Assembly (NCBI GenBank): GCA_036310525.1
Contig: JAXJRQ010000007.1
Coordinates: 1-11,779 of the forward strand
Direction of reading: 5' to 3'
Length of the DNA: 11,779 nt
Source of the DNA: UBA4716 sp036310525
Lineage (GTDB): Bacteria > Bacillota > Clostridia > UBA1381
Positions 6,353 to 11,779 of the stretch are shown here, piece after piece (position 1 is the stretch's first letter; every line of letters begins with the position of its first letter). Made by a program: the position numbers and the translations under genes. Under the pieces are notes generated by a model. That model was not told the DNA's origin, made no database searches, and saw only the letters and a list, made by a program, of their open reading frames with translations.

Positions 6353-6808
6353 ATGAAATGCCCATACTGCGGCTTTGCGGAAAGTAAGGTAATCGACTCA
6401 AGACCTACGGAAGAAAGTAGTGCAATACGCAGAAGACGTGAATGTCTCAAGTGCGGTAAGCGCTTTACTACTTATGAAAAACTGGAATCACTTTCTTTGA
6501 TTGTTATAAAGAAGGATCAGTCAAGACAGCAGTATAACAGAGAAAAGGTACTCAAAGGGATTATAACGGCATGTGAAAAACGTCCGATTTCCCTTGCGCA
6601 AATGGAAAAAATCGCTGATGACATCGAGAGTGAATTATATCAGTCAATGGAGCGTGAAATAGACACGACCACCATCGGTGAAAAGGTTATGGACAGACTG
6701 AAAAATCTTGATGAAGTTGCCTATGTACGTTTTGCTTCGGTTTACAAGCGTTTTGAAGACATTCATACGTTTATGGAAGAATTGAAAGGACTTATAAATG
6801 ATCAGTGA
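6353..6808 (+). CDS. nrdR: Transcriptional repressor NrdR
   Basis: A 151-residue protein of the usual NrdR length. An N-terminal zinc ribbon has Cys3, Cys6, Cys31 and Cys34 with the arginine-rich stretch RRRREC between the pairs. An ATP-cone domain spans about 47-137 and senses ATP/dATP. NrdR represses ribonucleotide reductase genes by binding paired NrdR boxes when dATP is bound, so it lowers deoxyribonucleotide synthesis. It is the first gene of the operon. The next gene starts inside its last codons (11-base overlap). I saw no NrdR box in front of it or elsewhere in the window, and no reductase gene is here. Confidence 0.97.
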   Translation: MKCPYCGFAESKVIDSRPTEESSAIRRRRECLKCGKRFTTYEKLESLSLIVIKKDQSRQQYNREKVLKGIITACEKRPISLAQMEKIADDIESELYQSMEREIDTTTIGEKVMDRLKNLDEVAYVRFASVYKRFEDIHTFMEELKGLINDQ

Positions 6809-7631
6809 TAAAATAGACCTACATACGCATTCCATCGCTTCGGACGGTACCCTCACACCATCCCGCCTTGCAGAGTACGCATACCGGAAAGGTCTGCGTG
6901 CGGTTGCTCTCACAGACCATGACACCATAGACGGAATAAAGGAATTTTGTCAAAAATGCCGTGAGTTAGGAATTGAGCCTGTGCCGGGAGTGGAAATGAG
7001 CGTAAGATACGAGTGTGAAATGCATATTCTTGGACTTTTTATCGACATTGAAAATGAAGAGCTTAACAAAAATCTCGGAATACTTCAGCACTCACGTAAA
7101 ACAAGAAACTTACAGGTGCTTGAAAAGCTTGAGGAAAACGGTATTCATATAACTCAGGAAATGCTTCTTTCGCAGAAAAGCCATGCTACGCTTGATGATG
7201 TGGGAAGACCGCATATTGCACGTGCTATGCTTCAGATGGGATATGTTGAGGATATGGAAGAAGCGTTTGACAATTATCTCGGACACGGTGAATCGTGTTA
7301 CATAAGACGAGTATCATTTTCGCCTAAAGAAGCAATTGAAATGATAAAAAATTCAGGCGGAAAAGCTATTCTTGCGCATCCGATTTTCATAACGGAGGAT
7401 GAGGACCGTCTGTTTAATATTGTGTCGGAGCTTAAAGAATACGGACTTGACGGAATTGAATGTTATTACAGCGTGTATCCCGAGGAATTTACGGAATTAT
7501 GCCTGAGGATTTGTAAGTCATTGAAGCTTTTACCATCGGGCGGCAGTGATTTCCATGGCGAGAATAAAGACGGAATTGACTTGGGTTGCGTGAGGATTCC
7601 CTATAAAGTAGCGGCAAATCTTAAAAAATAA
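6798..7631 (+). CDS. PHP-domain phosphoesterase (RNase AM / nucleoside 3',5'-bisphosphate phosphatase type)
   Basis: A 277-residue PHP-fold metal-dependent phosphoesterase. Visible metal residues are His9 and His11 (DLHTHS), Asp16 (SDGT), Asp40-His41 (LTDHDT), Glu66 (PGVEMS), His76 (EMHILG), His194 (LAHP), and Asp251 and His253 (SDFHG). This full-length layout resembles the TrpH/YciV group, whose studied members remove phosphate from 3',5'-nucleotides such as pAp and trim RNA 5' ends (RNase AM). Substrate assignment here is inference. It is not a DNA polymerase PHP domain because no polymerase follows. GAAAGGA (6784-6790) lies 7 bases before the ATG, inside the end of nrdR, so the two genes are translationally linked. 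mnmE follows after 19 bases. Confidence 0.87.
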   Translation: MISDKIDLHTHSIASDGTLTPSRLAEYAYRKGLRAVALTDHDTIDGIKEFCQKCRELGIEPVPGVEMSVRYECEMHILGLFIDIENEELNKNLGILQHSRKTRNLQVLEKLEENGIHITQEMLLSQKSHATLDDVGRPHIARAMLQMGYVEDMEEAFDNYLGHGESCYIRRVSFSPKEAIEMIKNSGGKAILAHPIFITEDEDRLFNIVSELKEYGLDGIECYYSVYPEEFTELCLRICKSLKLLPSGGSDFHGENKDGIDLGCVRIPYKVAANLKK

Positions 7632-7637
7632 TCCTAT

Positions 7638-7643
7638 GGGAGG
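7638..7643 (+). promoter_or_regulatory. Ribosome binding site fixing the mnmE start
   Basis: GGGAGG ends 7 bases before the ATG at 7651. An in-frame ATG at 7636 overlaps this site, so it cannot be the start served by it. Confidence 0.8.
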
Positions 7644-7650
7644 AAAAGTA

Positions 7651-9018
7651 ATGGACAGAACAATAGCGGCGATTTCCACACCGTCAGGTGCGGGCGGAAT
7701 AGCTGTTATCAGAATAAGCGGTGAAAATGCCGTAGAAGTAGCAGATAAGGTATTTTTCGGTAAGGATAAACTGAAAAATGCACCGTCACATACCGTTCAT
7801 TACGGATTTATTAAAGATAAAAACGGAAGAAAAATAGACGAGGTGCTTGCAACTGTTATGCTTGCACCACGTACTTTTACAGCAGAGGATACAGTTGAAA
7901 TCAGCACACACGGCGGCATGAGTGCTTCAAGTGAGGTGCTTTCGGCGATAATCAGCGCCGGTGCTGATATTGCACAGCCGGGCGAGTTTACCAAGCGTGC
8001 ATTTTTAAACGGAAGAATTGATTTGTCACAGGCTGAGGCGGTTATTGATATTATAAATTCAACAAACAGCCTTGCAAAAAGCAATGCATTGTCACAGCTT
8101 GAAGGCGACTTGTCTGTCGAAATTAAGAATATAAGAAATACTCTTGTTCATCTTGCGTCACAAATGCAGGTGATTATAGATTATCCCGACGAAGACCTTG
8201 AAGATGTCACTACCGATGATATAGAAGAAGTGTGCGCAAAGTGTCTGCTTGATACAAAAAAACTTCTTCAGACTGCGGACAGCGGTAAAATTATACGTGA
8301 CGGAATACGTACTGCAATCGTCGGAAAACCGAATGTCGGTAAATCTTCGCTGATGAATGCTCTCTCACGCACGAACCGTGCAATTGTAACCGATATTGCC
8401 GGAACAACACGTGATGTTATTGAAGAATATATAAATCTTGACGGAATTCCGCTCACACTTGCAGATACGGCAGGTATACATGAAACGGATGATACGGTTG
8501 AGAAAATCGGCGTTGAAAAATCAAAAGAAGCAATGGAAACTGCCGACCTTGTAATTGTAATTCTTGACGCAAGCAGACCGCTTGATGATGATGACAAAGC
8601 GGTTATTGATGATACACGTGATAAAAACAGGGTAATACTTATAAATAAGACCGACCTTGAAAATAAGAAGACGGATATTTGCAGTTATGTACCTGATGGT
8701 GAAGAGGTTATAGAAATCAGTGCGCTTACAGGCGAGGGAATTGATAAGCTTACGAATTATATAAAAAATATGTATAATATAGGCGAAGTTAATTCATCTT
8801 CGGGGGCGGTTATAACAAATATCAGACATAAAAAAGCACTTGAAGACGCTTCTGAATCGCTTGAAAATGCGGTTAATTCAATCAGAATGGGGATGCCGTC
8901 TGATATTGCATCTATCGACATTAACAGTGCTATTGACAGTCTGGGTGAAATTACGGGTGAAACAGTGTCGGATTTGATTGTGGAGAGTATATTCCACAAT
9001 TTCTGCGTAGGAAAATAA
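7651..9018 (+). CDS. mnmE: tRNA uridine-5-carboxymethylaminomethyl modification GTPase MnmE
   Basis: A 455-residue protein of family length, numbered from the start at 7651. The N-terminal part begins with the typical DRTIAAISTPSGAGGIAVIRISG and forms the tetrahydrofolate-binding dimer domain. A helical domain carries the inserted G domain with GKPNVGKS (225-232), DIAGTTRD (248-255), DTAG (272-275), NKTD (332-335) and SAL (357-359). The C-terminal CVGK (452-455) is the one-cysteine motif used in catalysis. With MnmG it installs the carboxymethylaminomethyl (or aminomethyl) group on wobble uridine of several tRNAs. In many Firmicutes mnmE lies beside mnmG near the replication origin; here an rRNA pseudouridine synthase follows after 3 bases instead, and mnmG is not in the window. 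Confidence 0.97.
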   Translation: MDRTIAAISTPSGAGGIAVIRISGENAVEVADKVFFGKDKLKNAPSHTVHYGFIKDKNGRKIDEVLATVMLAPRTFTAEDTVEISTHGGMSASSEVLSAIISAGADIAQPGEFTKRAFLNGRIDLSQAEAVIDIINSTNSLAKSNALSQLEGDLSVEIKNIRNTLVHLASQMQVIIDYPDEDLEDVTTDDIEEVCAKCLLDTKKLLQTADSGKIIRDGIRTAIVGKPNVGKSSLMNALSRTNRAIVTDIAGTTRDVIEEYINLDGIPLTLADTAGIHETDDTVEKIGVEKSKEAMETADLVIVILDASRPLDDDDKAVIDDTRDKNRVILINKTDLENKKTDICSYVPDGEEVIEISALTGEGIDKLTNYIKNMYNIGEVNSSSGAVITNIRHKKALEDASESLENAVNSIRMGMPSDIASIDINSAIDSLGEITGETVSDLIVESIFHNFCVGK

Positions 9019-9021
9019 ATT

Positions 9022-9726
9022 ATGAGAATTGATAAATATCTTTCTGCATGCGGTGTAGCAAGCAGAAGTGAGATAAAAAAGCTTGTAAAAGCAGGAAAAA
9101 TTACCGTAAACGGTGAAGTCGCAAAGAAAGCAGAAATGCATATTGATGAAAATACTGACATAATAATGCTTGAGGGGAATGTTATTTCCTATCGTAAATA
9201 TGTGTATCTGATGCTCAATAAGCCGCAGGGGTATATAAGTGCTGTATATGATAAGCATTATCCGGTTATTACCGAGCTTATAGATAAAAAATATGCGCAT
9301 TTTGAGCCATCGCCCGTCGGAAGACTTGACCTTGATACCGAAGGACTTATTATTCTTACAAATGACGGTGATTTTAATCATAATATGACATCACCCAAGA
9401 AAAATGTATACAAAAGATACTTCGCACGCCTTGATAAAGCGGCGGAAGAAAAAGATATAAAGGTGTTTGAGGACGGCATAGAATTTAAAGATTTTACTAC
9501 AAAACCTGCCTTGCTCGAAATAACCCAAAACCCTCAGGAGGTTTTTATAGAAATTGCCGAGGGGAAATTTCATCAGGTAAAGCGAATGTGTGAACATGTC
9601 GGAAAAACGGTTGTGTTTTTAAAGCGTGTTGCGATAGGTCCGCTGAAACTTGATGAAACACTTGCCACAGGTGAAAGCCGTGAGCTTACGGAAGAGGAAA
9701 TCAGAAGCCTCAAAGAATTGTTTTAG
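9022..9726 (+). CDS. rsuA: 16S rRNA pseudouridine synthase, RsuA family
   Basis: A 234-residue protein with an N-terminal S4 RNA-binding domain (about 1-55, MRIDKYLSACGVASRSE) followed by the RsuA/RluB-type catalytic domain. The core motif GRLDLDTEGLIILTNDGD is at 100-117 with catalytic Asp103, followed by TSPKKNVYKRYFA and FHQVKRMCEHVG (183-194). It converts uridine to pseudouridine in rRNA, most likely the 16S position equivalent to E. coli 516, judging by the TSPKK form and overall length; RluB-type 23S activity is the alternative. The ATG is 3 bases after the mnmE stop codon with TAGGAAAA just before it, so the two are expressed together. Confidence 0.87.
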   Translation: MRIDKYLSACGVASRSEIKKLVKAGKITVNGEVAKKAEMHIDENTDIIMLEGNVISYRKYVYLMLNKPQGYISAVYDKHYPVITELIDKKYAHFEPSPVGRLDLDTEGLIILTNDGDFNHNMTSPKKNVYKRYFARLDKAAEEKDIKVFEDGIEFKDFTTKPALLEITQNPQEVFIEIAEGKFHQVKRMCEHVGKTVVFLKRVAIGPLKLDETLATGESRELTEEEIRSLKELF

Positions 9727-9755
9727 GTGTTGCTGATAAGTATTAAGTTTGACCG

Positions 9756-9763
9756 AAAGGAAA
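9756..9763 (+). promoter_or_regulatory. Ribosome binding site fixing the alarmone synthetase start
   Basis: AAAGGAAA lies before the ATG at 9770 (8 bases after AAAGGA). The in-frame TTG at 9749 lies upstream of this site and has none of its own. Confidence 0.75.
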
Positions 9764-9769
9764 GTAAAA

Positions 9770-10399
9770 ATGCTTATAAATCAGAACAAGGACGAATACC
9801 GTCTGGCACTGCTGCCGTATTCAAGCGCATTAAAAACGCTCAATACGCAGCTTGAAATTCTCAATGAGGAAAAAGCCGCATCGGGCGAATATAATCCCAT
9901 TGAGCACGTGAAATCAAGAGTAAAATCACGTAAAAGTATAGCACGAAAGCTTATAAAGAAAGGCTATGAGCCTACGATTGAGAATGCAATTGAACAGATT
10001 GATGATATTGCAGGCATGCGTATTATATGTTCCTTTACGGAGGATATTTATAAAATTGCGGATTTTTTGAAAGAAAATCTGTCAATACGCATCTGCCGTA
10101 TAAAGGACTACATAAAAGAACCGAAGGAAAACGGATACAGAAGCTATCATATGCATGTTGAAGTGCCTGTTCAGACATACGGACGTACGCTGTACGTGAA
10201 GGTGGAAATCCAGATAAGAACCATTGCGATGGATTTCTGGGCAACGCTTGAGCATAAGATGCGCTATAAAACAGAAGCACAAATATCTGCACATATAAAT
10301 AATGAGCTTGCTGAGTGTGCCGAGCTTATTGCCGTACTTGACAAGCGTATGCAGTCGCTCAATACTGAAATTGAAGAAGCTGTAGGGGATAGTGAATAA
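9770..10399 (+). CDS. Small alarmone synthetase, (p)ppGpp synthetase (YwaC/RelP-like)
   Basis: A 209-residue protein consisting of a single RelA/SpoT synthetase domain, with no hydrolase, TGS or ACT domain. It transfers pyrophosphate from ATP to the 3' hydroxyl of GDP or GTP to make ppGpp/pppGpp. Motifs counted from the start at 9770: the basic HVKSRVKSRKSIARKL (46-61), DDIAGMRIICSF with the metal-binding Asp at 79, DYIKEPKENGYRSYH (113-127), and EIQIRTIAMDFWATLEHK with Glu146. From memory the sequence is nearer to B. subtilis YwaC (SasA/RelP) than to YjbM (SasB/RelQ): NPIEH-KSRVKS, DIAGxRIICSF and KDYI..PKxNGYRS agree. It is the last gene of the nrdR operon, 43 bases after rsuA, and is followed at once by a terminator. 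Confidence 0.93.
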   Translation: MLINQNKDEYRLALLPYSSALKTLNTQLEILNEEKAASGEYNPIEHVKSRVKSRKSIARKLIKKGYEPTIENAIEQIDDIAGMRIICSFTEDIYKIADFLKENLSIRICRIKDYIKEPKENGYRSYHMHVEVPVQTYGRTLYVKVEIQIRTIAMDFWATLEHKMRYKTEAQISAHINNELAECAELIAVLDKRMQSLNTEIEEAVGDSE

Positions 10400-10400
10400 T

Positions 10401-10438
10401 AAAAAGCAATACCGCCATAAAAGGCGGTATTGCTTTTT
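10401..10438. terminator. Bidirectional intrinsic terminator between convergent genes
   Basis: A perfect 16-base inverted repeat, 10401-10416 against 10423-10438, encloses a 6-base loop (ATAAAA). The core GCAATACCGCC is GC-rich and the ends are A5 and T5, so it forms a U-tailed hairpin on either strand. It ends the operon from the left and the surface-protein gene from the right. Confidence 0.92.
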
Positions 10439-10446
10439 ATTCAGAG

Positions 10447-11661
10447 TTAATCATCACTGTATAATTTAATCCATAACAGCGTCAGAAGCGACAAAACTAT
10501 TGCACCGCCAAGACAAGCGGCTGGAATACGTATTTTTTTGTCAAAAACTTTGTTTATCTTTATTTTGGGTTCACGCTTTGGTTTTTCAACCTCAGGCTCT
10601 GCGATTTTCTGAGCCTTAAGTGTGTGCTTTGATTTTTTATACAGTAAATTGTTTTTTGTACAGTCTTCCTTGATTTTTTCAAGCTCCGAGCCTGATAGAG
10701 GAATACAATCTGTACTTACCTTCAAAATCTGATAACCTTCATCAAGTGCGTCTGTTTTTCTTAAGAGTGCATAGTTATAATATGAACGGTCTGTAGAAAA
10801 TCTCAGATAATATATCTCATCACCGAGATTATAAATGTGCGTAATCAGATAAAATCTGTCTTCTGTTATAGGGTATCTGACCGCCGATTTATATTCTTCG
10901 GCAGTGCTGTAATCTGATATATCAAAGCTCTTGAAGCCGATAACCTTTGAGGCTATATTTTCAAGTGCATCTTCATCCTCGTGTGATAATCTGTCGGCAA
11001 AATTCTCGAGAGTAATACTGTTTGCGGCAGTATCCTTCAATTTATCGTAAAACTGCGATAATGCTTCGTTGTAATATGAATCATTAATGCATACAGACAC
11101 GCCTTCGCTGTTAAAATTCATGATACCGACTTCGTTTATGTACGCAGGGTTATTCACATACCTGAAAGCGTCATCACCGACAGCCGTATAATACTCGGAA
11201 TTTACAATCTGACCGTCCTTATATTCTTTATAGACAACATACCGCTTTTCATCTGTCCAGCCGAGAGCAAATTCACCCGTAATATCGGAAAATTGGCTGT
11301 AGTCTCTTTCAAGAATAGCAATTCTTTCTGCCTGACGAAGCACTTCGTCATATTTCCATATGTGACATGCCGCAACCTTGTATTTGCCTTCAGTAAGCCA
11401 TATAAGCATATACGGCGGCATGTTATTGTCAAGTCTTACAAGATCTCCGTAAATAACTCCCGTTGTACCAAATCCCGAATCAGGTGAACCGTGCGGATAT
11501 TCGTCACTGATAACGCCGTAGGTGCGGATGTAATCGTCAAGCACATACCCGTACATTGACGACATTTTCCCCAAATCCGTTTCTGCAAAGGCAGGAACAC
11601 TTAAAAGGAAAACTGATAATGCGCATATGATACACAAAATCTTCTGTATTCTGTTTTTCAA
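10447..11661 (-). CDS. Membrane-anchored extracytoplasmic protein, unrecognised
   Basis: I do not recognise the family. From the TTG start at 11661-11659 the protein has 404 residues and begins MKNRIQKILC, with a clear signal peptide ending in AFA before Glu27. A mixed alpha/beta extracellular region rich in Tyr and Asp occupies about 27-345. A Lys/Glu/Pro linker lies at about 346-378 (AEPEVEKPKREPK). One membrane helix (about 380-399) and a short tail LYSDD complete it, a type I topology with a large outer domain. It has 4 cysteines after the signal peptide and no catalytic motif I can name. The TTG start is chosen because a ribosome binding site fits only this codon; in-frame ATG (11667) and GTG (11670, 11673) alternatives overlap or precede that site. 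It is a single gene with its own promoter. Confidence 0.8.
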   Translation of the reverse strand: MKNRIQKILCIICALSVFLLSVPAFAETDLGKMSSMYGYVLDDYIRTYGVISDEYPHGSPDSGFGTTGVIYGDLVRLDNNMPPYMLIWLTEGKYKVAACHIWKYDEVLRQAERIAILERDYSQFSDITGEFALGWTDEKRYVVYKEYKDGQIVNSEYYTAVGDDAFRYVNNPAYINEVGIMNFNSEGVSVCINDSYYNEALSQFYDKLKDTAANSITLENFADRLSHEDEDALENIASKVIGFKSFDISDYSTAEEYKSAVRYPITEDRFYLITHIYNLGDEIYYLRFSTDRSYYNYALLRKTDALDEGYQILKVSTDCIPLSGSELEKIKEDCTKNNLLYKKSKHTLKAQKIAEPEVEKPKREPKIKINKVFDKKIRIPAACLGGAIVLSLLTLLWIKLYSDD

Positions 11662-11665
11662 AGGC

Positions 11666-11675
11666 ATCACCACCG
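11666..11675 (-). promoter_or_regulatory. Extended ribosome binding site pointing to a TTG start
   Basis: Minus-strand CGGTGGTGAT matches the 16S-complementary AGGAGGTGAT at 8 of 10 positions. Its core ends 8 bases before TTG at 11661. The ATG at 11667 lies inside this site and would have only 2 bases of spacing. Confidence 0.55.
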
Positions 11676-11732
11676 TACGAACTTTTTACATAGTGTTCTA
11701 AAAAAGGATACACTTCTACATATTATGCTATT

Positions 11733-11761
11733 ATTATATTGATTAATTTGTAACAATTCAA
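11733..11761 (-). promoter_or_regulatory. Sigma-A-type promoter of the surface-protein gene
   Basis: On the minus strand TTGAAT (11761-11756) and TATAAT (11738-11733) are separated by 17 bases. Transcription would start near 11726, giving a leader of about 65 bases, longer than for other genes here. The rest of 11676-11779 shows no further gene or strong structure. Confidence 0.75.
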
Positions 11762-11779
11762 GGGTATGCATATTAATGT

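Noticed and set aside
8878..9381. Minus-strand reading frame of 167 codons across the mnmE-rsuA junction
   Set aside because: It is antisense to two conserved genes and has no start signals; composition is typical of a shadow frame.

Overview
The window is AT-rich, densely coded DNA from what looks like a low-GC Gram-positive bacterium, most likely an anaerobic Clostridia-type Firmicute. The reasons are near-consensus sigma-A-type promoters with 17-base spacers, purine-rich ribosome binding sites before most starts, U-tailed intrinsic terminators, and the character of the proteins (DacF-like D,D-carboxypeptidase, NrdR, a small alarmone synthetase resembling Bacillus YwaC). The assignment is by general character; I could not compare with genomes. 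No phage, insertion sequence, CRISPR array or obvious transferred island is visible.

Layout, left to right. (1) Positions 1-34 hold the 5' part of a minus-strand tRNA gene (probably tRNA-Val) with a perfect-consensus promoter at 66-94 and an A/T-tract region behind it. (2) 237-1100 is a cytoplasmic M14 zinc peptidase closed by a terminator. (3) 1219-4957 is a plus-strand unit: a sugar-isomerase-like TIM-barrel protein, an M18 aminopeptidase, an unrecognised 77-residue exported or membrane peptide, and a membrane acyltransferase 3 protein. The last three genes are packed almost without gaps, and a terminator overlaps the end of the acyltransferase gene. (4) 5043-6182 is a secreted D-Ala-D-Ala carboxypeptidase with its own promoter and terminator. 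(5) 6353-10399 is a five-gene operon: nrdR, a PHP-domain phosphoesterase, mnmE, an RsuA-type pseudouridine synthase and a (p)ppGpp synthetase. One strong promoter (6273-6301) precedes it and one strong terminator follows. (6) On the minus strand, 10447-11661 encodes an unrecognised surface protein with a signal peptide and a C-terminal membrane anchor. It converges on the operon and shares its bidirectional terminator.

Functional reading (inference). The left half leans towards the cell envelope and peptide turnover: M14 peptidase, M18 aminopeptidase, acyltransferase, D,D-carboxypeptidase. The five-gene operon joins control of deoxyribonucleotide supply, a probable nucleotide/RNA end-processing phosphoesterase, tRNA wobble modification, 16S rRNA pseudouridylation and alarmone synthesis, a growth-rate and translation-quality set. 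Most genes are ordinary housekeeping types. The items most worth a second look are the small coupled membrane peptide at 3493-3726, the orphan surface protein with a probable TTG start, the changed substrate-pocket motif in the M14 peptidase, and the inverted repeat around the carboxypeptidase promoter. I found no clear evidence for a wholly new multi-gene system.
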